From positions 1 to 13,443 of the forward strand of contig JAFGJR010000309.1 in the NCBI GenBank assembly GCA_016928975.1: a stretch of 13,443 nucleotides of DNA, written 5' to 3'. Origin of the DNA: Sedimentisphaerales bacterium. Its GTDB lineage: Bacteria; Planctomycetota; Phycisphaerae; Sedimentisphaerales; SG8-4. How positions within the stretch are numbered: the first letter of the stretch is position 1; each line of letters begins with the position of its first letter. A program made the translations under genes and the position numbers. This document shows positions 1-5,590 of this stretch, piece by piece. A model generated the notes under the pieces. That model ran no database searches. It saw only the letters and a list, made by a program, of their open reading frames with translations, and was not told the DNA's origin.

Positions 1-126
1 CAGGCGTTTCGCCATCTCAAGGGCGACCTGGCGGTCCGGCCGATCTTCCACCAGGACCAGAGGCGAATCGAGGCCCACATCTTCGTGGGTTTCCTGGCGT
101 ACTGCCTGCACGTGACGCTGGGCTAG
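1..126 (+). CDS. C-terminal end of a DDE transposase (IS4/IS1634-type), partial
   Basis: Frame 1 is open from the window edge to a TAG at 124-126. The 41 residues include AFRHLKGDLAVRPIFHQ and RIEAHIFVGFLAYCLHVTL, which I recognise as the region near the C-terminus of IS4-superfamily (IS1634-type) DDE transposases, around and just past the final catalytic glutamate area. Family members normally continue several dozen residues beyond the HVTL segment; here the frame stops one residue later, only 2 bp before the integrase start codon. The gene is therefore probably 3'-truncated, and its 5' part lies outside the window. The call rests on motif memory over a short stretch, so the family is moderately sure and the truncation is an inference. 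Confidence 0.6.
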   Translation, partial: QAFRHLKGDLAVRPIFHQDQRRIEAHIFVGFLAYCLHVTLG

Positions 127-128
127 CG

Positions 129-1463
129 ATGGCGTGTGTGGCGAAAGACGGAAATGGCGGACTGCGACGTATCGTGTTCAGCGACCCAATCAATGGGTCC
201 CGAAGGACACTCAGGCTTGGGAAGTGCTCCGAACGTATGGCCGAAAGCATCTGCGGGTACGTGGAAGAGCTTGTGTCAGCCAAGATCAGGGGCCTTGCCA
301 TCAGCCCGGCCACAGCGGCATGGGTGAACCAAATTGGCGATGCGCTGCACAAGCGGCTCGCCAGGGTCGGACTCGTCGAATCCCTGAGCAAGGCTGCGGC
401 TGTGACGCTGGGGCAGTTCACCGCCGATTACATTGAGTCGCGGCGGGCGGACACCAAGCCCCGGACGATCATCAACCTGAGCATGAGCCGTAGGGAGTTG
501 GTCAAGTTCTTCGGTGAAGACCGACCCTTGCGGGAGATCACGAGCGGCGACGCCGTCGAGTTTCGTTCGGCCATGCTGGGCCGGGGACTGGCCGACAACA
601 CGGTCCGCAGGCACTTGGGCCGAGCGCGCCAATTCTTCGCCGCAGCCATTGACAAGGAGTTGGTCCAGAAGAACCCGTTCTTCCACAAGCAGATCAAGGT
701 TGCCGTTCGTGGCAACCCCGACCGCCGGCAGTTCATCGCCCGTGAGGTGATTGACCGCGTTCTCGCAGTATGCGAGGACGACATCCAGTGGCAGACGATC
801 ATCGCCTTGGCGAGATATGGCGGACTGCGGACACCCTCTGAGACGCTGGCCCTGCGGTGGCGTGATGTGGACTGGGAGAACGGCTTGGTCACGATTCACT
901 GCCCGAAGTTGGAGCGGCTGGAGCGACACGCAACCCGAACCATCCCCCTGTTCCCAGAGTTGCGGTCGGTCCTGTTGCGGGCCTTCGAGGAAAGCCCGAC
1001 CGGGAATGAGTACGTCATTCACAAGCACCGCAGGGGCAGCATGAATTGGCGGACGCAGTTCGAGAGGCTTATCAGACGTTCCGGCCAGGAGCCTTGGGGT
1101 ATGCCGTTTCAAAACCTACGGAGCAGCCGGGAAGTCGAGCTGAGCGAGACGTTTCCGTGGTCTACCGTCTGCACATGGATAGGACACGCGAGAGAAATCG
1201 CGGCCGAGCATTACATGAGCGTTCCGAGCGAACACTTCGCCCGCGCTATTGCAGGAGAGAGCACCCCGACCGGGGAAGGGAAAAGCGCACAAAAAGCGGC
1301 ACAGTCAGTGCACGCAGAGCCTTGCAGAACGTCGCAAGACCAGGGGCGAGAGGACGGCAAAACCGCGTTTTTAGGCCAAAAACAAGAGGGTGCGACACTC
1401 TGCGAGAGCGGAACGTCACACCCTATACCCCCAAGGGGAGTCGAACCCCTGTCTCCAGGATGA
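129..1463 (+). CDS. Tyrosine recombinase/integrase, tRNA-Glu-associated
   Basis: A 444-residue site-specific recombinase that would cut and rejoin DNA at an attachment site. The N-terminal part (about 1-95) is an arm-binding-like region. A SAM-like core-binding domain follows at about 95-195 (TLGQFTADYIESRR onward). The catalytic domain spans about 205-370. The first catalytic Arg is in YGGLRTPSE, box II reads FQNLRSSRE (Gln where many families have His, Arg kept), and the C-terminal part has GHAREIAAEHY with the His and nucleophile Tyr. The last 70 residues are low-complexity, and the final 13 or so codons are read from the opposite strand of the tRNA-Glu gene, so the stop lies inside that tRNA. 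The start is the first ATG in frame; no strong ribosome binding site precedes it. Its position at the 3' end of a tRNA gene is typical of an integrated island. Confidence 0.88.
   Translation: MACVAKDGNGGLRRIVFSDPINGSRRTLRLGKCSERMAESICGYVEELVSAKIRGLAISPATAAWVNQIGDALHKRLARVGLVESLSKAAAVTLGQFTADYIESRRADTKPRTIINLSMSRRELVKFFGEDRPLREITSGDAVEFRSAMLGRGLADNTVRRHLGRARQFFAAAIDKELVQKNPFFHKQIKVAVRGNPDRRQFIAREVIDRVLAVCEDDIQWQTIIALARYGGLRTPSETLALRWRDVDWENGLVTIHCPKLERLERHATRTIPLFPELRSVLLRAFEESPTGNEYVIHKHRRGSMNWRTQFERLIRRSGQEPWGMPFQNLRSSREVELSETFPWSTVCTWIGHAREIAAEHYMSVPSEHFARAIAGESTPTGEGKSAQKAAQSVHAEPCRTSQDQGREDGKTAFLGQKQEGATLCESGTSHPIPPRGVEPLSPG
1426..1463. other. Putative attachment site in the tRNA-Glu 3' half
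   Basis: The integrase reading frame and the minus-strand tRNA-Glu gene converge and share these 38 bp, covering the T-arm and acceptor 3' strand of the tRNA. Tyrosine integrases commonly recombine in tRNA 3' ends and rebuild the tRNA on insertion, so this is the likely island border. No second copy of the segment is visible in the window; the partner copy should lie to the left of position 1. The exact crossover cannot be read from one border. Confidence 0.4.
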
Positions 1464-1498
1464 GAACCTGATATCCTAGGCCACTAGACGATGGGGGC
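1426..1498 (-). tRNA. tRNA-Glu (anticodon CUC)
   Basis: The minus strand folds into a full cloverleaf of 73 nt. The acceptor is GCCCCCA paired with TGGGGGT, so pair 1-72 is G-U, with discriminator A. The D-arm GTCT...AGGAT is of the tRNA-Glu type. The anticodon stem is TCAGG/CCTGG with loop TTCTCAT, giving anticodon CUC (codon GAG). The T-arm is AGGGG-TTCGACT-CCCCT. No CCA is encoded. It lies 7 bp downstream of the tRNA-Met gene, probably in one transcript. The 3' half overlaps the integrase frame. Confidence 0.93.
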
Positions 1499-1505
1499 AC
1501 TGACG

Positions 1506-1579
1506 TAGCGGCGGTCGGATTCGAACCGACGACCCTGGGCTTATGAATCCCATGCTCTAACCAACTGAGCTACACCGCC
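1506..1579 (-). tRNA. tRNA-Met, elongator type (anticodon CAU)
   Basis: The minus strand folds as a 74-nt cloverleaf. The acceptor is GGCGGTG/CGCCGCT (G1-U72, as seen in many elongator tRNA-Met genes). The D-arm is GCTC...GAGC, the anticodon stem TGGGA/GCCCA (with one G-U pair) has loop TTCATAA giving CAU, and the T-arm is GTCGG-TTCGAAT-CCGAC. The discriminator is A and CCA is not encoded. The paired first base and lack of initiator features favour elongator Met; a tRNA-Ile with lysidine-modified CAU cannot be excluded without a model search. Confidence 0.92.
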
Positions 1580-1594
1580 GCGGTTAAGACATAT

Positions 1595-1623
1595 ACGATA
1601 GACGCCAACGGCCCGGCTGTCAA
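1595..1623 (-). promoter_or_regulatory. sigma70-type promoter for the tRNA-Met/tRNA-Glu pair
   Basis: On the minus strand a perfect -35 box TTGACA (1623-1618) is followed after exactly 17 bp by TATCGT (1600-1595), which matches the -10 consensus at 4 of 6 positions. Transcription would start about 10 bp before the tRNA-Met 5' end at 1579, which fits a short tRNA leader. Confidence 0.65.
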
Positions 1624-1680
1624 CGCCCTTGCGGGAAAAAATGCACGTAGCGGCGTGAAGGCCGCCACAATGCGTGGCGT

Positions 1681-1718
1681 CAAATGTGAAAAACCACCCT
1701 TTTTCCCATCCACATTTG
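1681..1718. repeat. 8-bp inverted repeat in the tRNA-trpS gap
   Basis: CAAATGTG at 1681-1688 is perfectly complementary to CACATTTG at 1711-1718, with a 22-nt spacer that contains an A-run and a T-run. It lies in the 467-bp gap between the tRNA genes and trpS, which has no convincing protein gene. It could be a protein binding site or the base of an RNA stem; nothing in the sequence decides between these. Confidence 0.4.
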
Positions 1719-1885
1719 GCGAACCTCAACCGCCATGTCCTGTGGTAATTGCAGCAGCGTTCGCCACGGCCTGTGGACGGCACCTCAGCAGATTGGCTCC
1801 TGCCGGCGGCTCCGCCGTGGATGGGTTGTGATGGCTGAGGCGTGGTTCTTGCCCGGTACTTGGGCACGCTGTTACCCTCCAGAGC

Positions 1886-1927
1886 CCGGCAGAGGACCTG
1901 ACCCTCCTTCCTTGTGTCCTCTGCCGG
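1886..1927 (+). other. Strong 12-bp hairpin with C-rich loop upstream of trpS
   Basis: CCGGCAGAGGAC (1886-1897) pairs perfectly with GTCCTCTGCCGG (1916-1927). The 18-nt loop includes CCCTCCTTCC, complementary to Shine-Dalgarno sequences. No T-run follows on either strand, so it is not a standard terminator. Smaller GC-rich inverted repeats lie just upstream (1804-1817 and GCCC/GGGC at 1851-1865). The hairpin ends 31 bp before the trpS -35 box, so it is outside the predicted trpS mRNA. It may be part of an untranslated RNA, but no known RNA family was recognised. Confidence 0.5.
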
Positions 1928-1957
1928 CCCGTTTGTGCCGAGTTAGCGGCAAGGCGC

Positions 1958-1986
1958 TTGACTTCCACGCGTGTTGCCGGTATTCT
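1958..1986 (+). promoter_or_regulatory. sigma70-type promoter of the trpS operon
   Basis: TTGACT (1958-1963) and TATTCT (1981-1986) are separated by 17 bp. Five of six -35 bases and four of six -10 bases match consensus. The start site would be near 1993, giving a leader of about 54 nt. That is too short for a T-box, and no trp leader peptide is visible. Confidence 0.65.
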
Positions 1987-2046
1987 CTGGCTTTCGAAAC
2001 TTGCCCAACTTGTTTGTAATCCTGGTCTTACTTCCCGGAGGCAACG

Positions 2047-3018
2047 TTGAGAGTACTGTCGGGCATCCAGCCGTCAGGCCGATTGCATATTGGCAATTAC
2101 TTCGGTGCGATTCGCCAGCACCTGGGGATGCAGGCCGAGCACGAGTGCTACTACTTCATCGCAGACTACCACGCGCTGACGAGCAACCCGGCGCCGAAGG
2201 CGGTGCAGGAATACACGCTCGGCGTGGCAATGGACTACATGGCCCTTGGACTCGACACAGAGAAGACCGTCTTTTGGCGGCAATCGGACATGCCCGAGGT
2301 GACGGAGTTGACGTGGCTGCTGTCGTGCATCACGCCGATGGGCCTGCTGCAACGATGCGTCAGCTACAAGGACAAGGTGGGCCAGGGTCTGAGCCCGAAT
2401 CATGGGCTCTTCGCCTACCCGGTCTTGCAGGCGGCGGACATCCTGATCGTCAAATCCGACTTGGTGCCCGTGGGGGCGGACCAGAAGCAGCACATCGAGG
2501 TGACCCGCGACATTGCGATGCGGTTCAACAACGCATACGGCGAGGTCTTCAAGATCCCGTCGGATCATATCATCGAGTCGGTCGCCGTAGTGCCCGGCAC
2601 TGACGGCCGTAAGATGAGCAAGAGCTACGGCAACACGATCGAGATCTTTGAGCCCGAGAAGAGCGTAAAGAGCAAGGTAATGAAGATTGTGACCGACTCC
2701 ACGCCGGTCGAAGCGCCGAAGGACCCGGCCAAGTGCAATGTATTTGCCCTTCTGCGGCTGTTCGCTTCGCCCGAGGAGTTGGCCGAGTGGGATCGCCGTT
2801 ATCGTGCCGGCGGCATGGGGTACGGCGAAGCCAAGAAACGTCTGGCCGGGTTGATCGTCGAGTACTTCAAACCCTACCGTCAGAAACGCAGCGAGCTCGA
2901 GAAGGACCCGGGCGCCGTCGATGCGATGCTCAAGCAAGGGGCCGAGCGGGCCAGAATGGTCGCCGCCCCGACCCTTCTGGAGGCTCGCAAAGCAGTGGGG
3001 CTGGGAGAGCGAAGATGA
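2047..3018 (+). CDS. trpS: Tryptophan--tRNA ligase (tryptophanyl-tRNA synthetase)
   Basis: A cytoplasmic class I aminoacyl-tRNA synthetase that activates tryptophan with ATP and charges tRNA-Trp. At 323 residues it has the family's usual length. The HIGH-type motif is HIGN at residues 14-17, inside PSGRLHIGNYFGAI, and the KMSKS motif is at residues 189-193. DQKQHIEVTRDIA and the C-terminal helical part are also typical. The start is TTG, supported by GGAGG at 2037-2041 with 5-nt spacing and by conservation of the first residues right after it. It is the first gene of a compact operon behind a good sigma70 promoter. Its stop codon overlaps the next start by 4 bp (ATGA at 3015-3018). Confidence 0.97.
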   Translation: MRVLSGIQPSGRLHIGNYFGAIRQHLGMQAEHECYYFIADYHALTSNPAPKAVQEYTLGVAMDYMALGLDTEKTVFWRQSDMPEVTELTWLLSCITPMGLLQRCVSYKDKVGQGLSPNHGLFAYPVLQAADILIVKSDLVPVGADQKQHIEVTRDIAMRFNNAYGEVFKIPSDHIIESVAVVPGTDGRKMSKSYGNTIEIFEPEKSVKSKVMKIVTDSTPVEAPKDPAKCNVFALLRLFASPEELAEWDRRYRAGGMGYGEAKKRLAGLIVEYFKPYRQKRSELEKDPGAVDAMLKQGAERARMVAAPTLLEARKAVGLGERR

Positions 3019-3320
3019 ATGAGAAACTCGTGACTGTGGCTCGCTTCAGCGATTACGTGGAAGCGGAGCTGGCCCGGCAACTGCTCGAGGCCGAGGGCAT
3101 CAGGGCGTTCGTCATGGGCGAGAATGTTGGAAACGTCTATGCCGGCGTGCCGGCGGCGATCGACATCCAGCTTCAGACGCCTGAGAGCCAGGCCGAAAAG
3201 GCGATCGAGATCCTCGAAGCCAGCGAGCAAGAGGCCGCGGAATCGGAGCGGGAGGACATGGAGCAGGGCTGGGACGAGGACGCCGGGGAGGGGCCGGACG
3301 AGGACCTGGAGCAGGAGTAG
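3015..3320 (+). CDS. DUF2007 domain protein (putative signal-transducing protein)
   Basis: A 101-residue protein of unknown function. Residues 5-70 (VTVARFSDYVEAELARQLLEAEGI through QLQTPESQAEKAIEIL) match the DUF2007 fold as I know it: a small alpha-beta module beginning with a beta strand, then a helix rich in E-A-x-L-A-x-x-L-E-x-x-G-I, often called a prokaryotic signal-transducing protein and related in shape to PII-like domains. The last 30 residues are extremely acidic. The ATG lies inside the trpS stop (ATGA), and a GGGAGA just upstream serves as ribosome binding site, so translation is probably coupled. No catalytic residues are apparent. Confidence 0.8.
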   Translation: MNEKLVTVARFSDYVEAELARQLLEAEGIRAFVMGENVGNVYAGVPAAIDIQLQTPESQAEKAIEILEASEQEAAESEREDMEQGWDEDAGEGPDEDLEQE

Positions 3321-3323
3321 CTG

Positions 3324-4325
3324 TTGGCCGATTACCGCGTTAACCTGGACATATTCGCCGGACCGTTAGACCTGCTGCTGTATCTTGTCCGCAAGGAAGA
3401 AGTCGATATCTACGATATCCCCATCGCCAAGATCACCGACCAGTACGTGCAATACCTGGAGATGCTCAAGCAGCTTGATGTGGACCTGGCAGGGGATTTC
3501 CTGGTGATGGCGGCGACGTTGATGGAGATCAAGTCGGCCATGCTCCTGCCGAGAGCCGAGCCGGAGCAGATGAGCGAGGAGACCGCCGGCGATCCGCGGG
3601 CCGAGCTGATCCGCCAACTCCTGGAATACAAGAAGTTCAAGGACGCCGCGAATCTGCTCGATGCCGCGGCCGAGCGGCACCAGGAGCGCCAGGGCCGGCC
3701 TACCAGCCTCATCGACCGCCTTGTCCCGGACGCCGAGCCCGAGATCGACATGGACCAAGTCAGTATCTGGGACCTACTCGAAGCCTTCGATGCGGTCTGC
3801 AAAGCAACCGGTATGCGCGCCTACACCGGCCACATCCGGGATGATACCCCCATCGATCTGTACCAGATCGAGGTGCTCCACCGCCTCCAGACGGAAGGCC
3901 CCTTGACGTTCGAGCGGATCTTCGACGCCAGGCCGAATCGCCTGGTCATGGTCGGGGTCTTCCTCGGTATGCTGGAGCTCATCCGCAGCAAGCTCATCTG
4001 GGCCGAGCAGGACGACAACACCTCCCAGATCTACCTGCGGGCGCTGACCGACGAGCCGGCGGAACAGGCCGTCCGGAGAGCGATCCTGTCCGCCAGTGAC
4101 GAGGAGTCCAGAGCTGCAACTCCAGAGGAGCCTGCCCAGGCGGTCCCCATCCCCATCGTGGAGGTACCGGCCCAGCCTCGCGCGAAGACCGACGAGCAGG
4201 ACCAGGGTGAGGACATCGAAGAGAACGAAGTCGGCGGCGCCGGCGACGATTGGGTGTCGGACGAGCCCTTGGGAAAGGATGACGGACAGTCAATTCGAAA
4301 GGACGAATCATGGCAGGCAACGTGA
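3324..4325 (+). CDS. scpA: Segregation and condensation protein A (kleisin ScpA)
   Basis: A kleisin subunit that bridges the SMC heads and, with ScpB, forms the bacterial condensin used for chromosome segregation. The N-terminal domain is clear: NLDIFAGPLDLLLYLVRK, then DIYDIPIAKIT and FLVMAATLMEIKSAMLLP (about 1-80). The C-terminal winged helix at about 190-245 contains VMVGVFLGMLELIRS. At 333 residues it exceeds the usual 240-280, because of an acidic, proline-containing tail of about 75 residues after the winged helix. The start is TTG, chosen because AGGAG lies 6 nt upstream and the family N-terminus begins there. The 3' end overlaps trxA by 16 bp. No scpB, its common neighbour, lies in the window. 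Confidence 0.93.
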   Translation: MADYRVNLDIFAGPLDLLLYLVRKEEVDIYDIPIAKITDQYVQYLEMLKQLDVDLAGDFLVMAATLMEIKSAMLLPRAEPEQMSEETAGDPRAELIRQLLEYKKFKDAANLLDAAAERHQERQGRPTSLIDRLVPDAEPEIDMDQVSIWDLLEAFDAVCKATGMRAYTGHIRDDTPIDLYQIEVLHRLQTEGPLTFERIFDARPNRLVMVGVFLGMLELIRSKLIWAEQDDNTSQIYLRALTDEPAEQAVRRAILSASDEESRAATPEEPAQAVPIPIVEVPAQPRAKTDEQDQGEDIEENEVGGAGDDWVSDEPLGKDDGQSIRKDESWQAT

Positions 4326-4636
4326 TTGAGTTATCGGATGCCAACTTCAACGAGACCGTGCAGAATTCAGAGGTCCCGGTCCTCGTGGATTTCTGGGCCC
4401 CCTGGTGCGGGCCGTGCAGAATGGTCGCCCCGATCATCGAGCAGATCGCCAACGAGTACACAGGAAAGGCGAAGGTCTGCAAAGTGAATACCGATGAGAG
4501 CCGCGACACCGCCGTGAAGTTCGGCATCAACGCGATCCCGACCCTGATCCTTTTCAAGGGCGGCCAGGTGCACAAGAAATGGGTCGGCGTGACCAGCAAG
4601 AAGGACATCGGCGACACAATGAGCGGGCTGCTCTAA
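4310..4636 (+). CDS. trxA: Thioredoxin
   Basis: A 108-residue cytoplasmic dithiol-disulfide oxidoreductase of standard length. The active site is W32-C-G-P-C36, within FWAPWCGPCRM, and the cis-proline is P77 in AIPT. The buried Asp27 of VLVDFW and the C-terminal GGQVHKKWVG region are also typical, and no signal peptide is present. Cys57 is an extra cysteine in AKVCKVN. The gene starts inside the last codons of scpA (16-bp overlap) and stops 1 bp before the next start. It would be reduced by a thioredoxin reductase, which is not in the window. The sequence does not show whether it works with the two flavoprotein genes that follow. Confidence 0.97.
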   Translation: MAGNVIELSDANFNETVQNSEVPVLVDFWAPWCGPCRMVAPIIEQIANEYTGKAKVCKVNTDESRDTAVKFGINAIPTLILFKGGQVHKKWVGVTSKKDIGDTMSGLL

Positions 4637-4637
4637 A

Positions 4638-5492
4638 ATGTCCCACAGGATCGCAGGCAAGCGTCAAATTGGAGAGGACGTCTTCTGGGCGGAAGTCGAG
4701 GCCCCGCTGATCGCGGCGGCCCGCAAGCCCGGACAGTTCGTCATCCTCAGCATTGACAGCGATTACTCGGAGCGAATCCCGCTAACGATCGCGGAGGCCA
4801 ACCGCCAGAGAGGCACCATCGAGCTGATCTGGCAGCGGGTGGGCAAAACCACGACGGAGATGGCGGATCTGAAGGAAGGCGACGTGATTGCGAACATCGT
4901 GGGCCCGCTCGGCAAGCCGACGCATATCGCTCGTTACGGCACGGTCGTGTGCGTGGGAGGCGGCATCGGCAATGCCCCCCTGCTGCCGATCGCCACCGCC
5001 CTCAAGAACGCGGGCAATCGGGTCGTCAGCATCCTCGGCGCCAGAGACAAGGCCAGACTGATTCTGGAGGATCGATTCGCGAAGGTGAGCGACGAGCTGA
5101 TCGTCTGCACGGACGACGGGTCCTACGCACGCAAGGCCCTTGTGACCGAGCCGCTCAAGGAGGTCTGTGGACGCACTCCGAAGCCCGATCACGCGTTTGT
5201 CATCGGCCCCACGCTGATGATGAAGTTCTGTTGCGAGGTAACACGTCAATTCGGCGTGCCCACCGAGGTGTCGCTGAACACGATCATGGTCGATGGGACG
5301 GGCATGTGCGGCGGCTGCCGCGTCGAGGTGGACGGAAAGCCCAAGTTCGTCTGCGTGGACGGCCCCGAATTCGATGGCCACAAGGTCAACTTCGACTTGA
5401 TGATCAAACGATTGAACGCTTACAAGACCCAGGAGCGACACGCCCACGAGAAGTACAAGCAGCACCGCTGCAAGTTGGGACTTGATACCTGA
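4638..5492 (+). CDS. NfnS/SudB-like FAD/NAD(H)-binding subunit with [2Fe-2S] cluster
   Basis: A 284-residue protein of the ferredoxin-NADP reductase fold, the small subunit of NADH-dependent reduced ferredoxin:NADP oxidoreductase (Nfn), also annotated as sulfide or dihydroorotate dehydrogenase-like. The FAD barrel is about 1-95, with RIPLTIAE as flavin motif. The nucleotide-binding domain follows, with VVCVGGGIGNAPLLPIA. A [2Fe-2S] motif is D219-GTGM-C224-GG-C227-x11-C239; one Asp plus three Cys ligands is the arrangement reported for Nfn small subunits. The gene begins 1 bp after trxA and is followed by the large subunit, the usual S-L order. The last 20 residues are basic. Nfn-type bifurcation is inferred from the pair; a plain sulfide or polysulfide reductase role is the alternative. 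Confidence 0.88.
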   Translation: MSHRIAGKRQIGEDVFWAEVEAPLIAAARKPGQFVILSIDSDYSERIPLTIAEANRQRGTIELIWQRVGKTTTEMADLKEGDVIANIVGPLGKPTHIARYGTVVCVGGGIGNAPLLPIATALKNAGNRVVSILGARDKARLILEDRFAKVSDELIVCTDDGSYARKALVTEPLKEVCGRTPKPDHAFVIGPTLMMKFCCEVTRQFGVPTEVSLNTIMVDGTGMCGGCRVEVDGKPKFVCVDGPEFDGHKVNFDLMIKRLNAYKTQERHAHEKYKQHRCKLGLDT

Positions 5493-5573
5493 TTTCAGAT
5501 TGCGGATTGATGATTGCGGATGCATGACTCTCGCCTCCTCCGGTCTGCGATCATCAACCCGAAATCCGAAGTC
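5491..5573. repeat. Imperfect palindromic repeat between the two flavoprotein genes
   Basis: A 30-nt left arm (5491-5520) and a 30-nt right arm (5544-5573) are complementary at 24 of 30 positions. Most mismatches are transitions, so several still pair as G-U in RNA. Within the left arm, GATTGCGGAT occurs twice (5498-5507 and 5512-5521). The element begins in the last two bases of the upstream stop codon and ends 5 bp before the GGAG ribosome binding site (5579-5582) of the next gene. It has the look of a REP- or MITE-like intergenic repeat, and could stabilise or attenuate the mRNA between the subunits. Confidence 0.65.
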
Positions 5574-5590
5574 ACTCCGGAGCATCTGTT

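Noticed and set aside
276..1112. Long minus-strand frames opposite the integrase and opposite most other genes
   Set aside because: They are antisense shadows produced by GC-rich codon use; the plus-strand frames carry the recognisable protein families.
1108..1134. Integrase box II has Gln (FQNLR) instead of His
   Set aside because: FQNLR-type boxes are common in this integrase group as I know it; the catalytic Arg, His and Tyr are all present.
1636..1665. Minus-strand GCGGC/GCCGC stem followed by six T residues as a terminator
   Set aside because: The stem is only 5 bp, the T-run starts 8 nt after it, and no minus-strand gene lies upstream to terminate.
1886..1927. GGTCAGGTCC and GGAAGGA on the minus strand suggested an SRP RNA
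   Set aside because: The two motifs occur in the wrong order and not around the conserved tetraloop; the perfect hairpin does not match the SRP RNA fold.
1993..2046. T-box or trp leader control of trpS
   Set aside because: The predicted leader is about 54 nt with no T-box core and no Trp-rich leader peptide.
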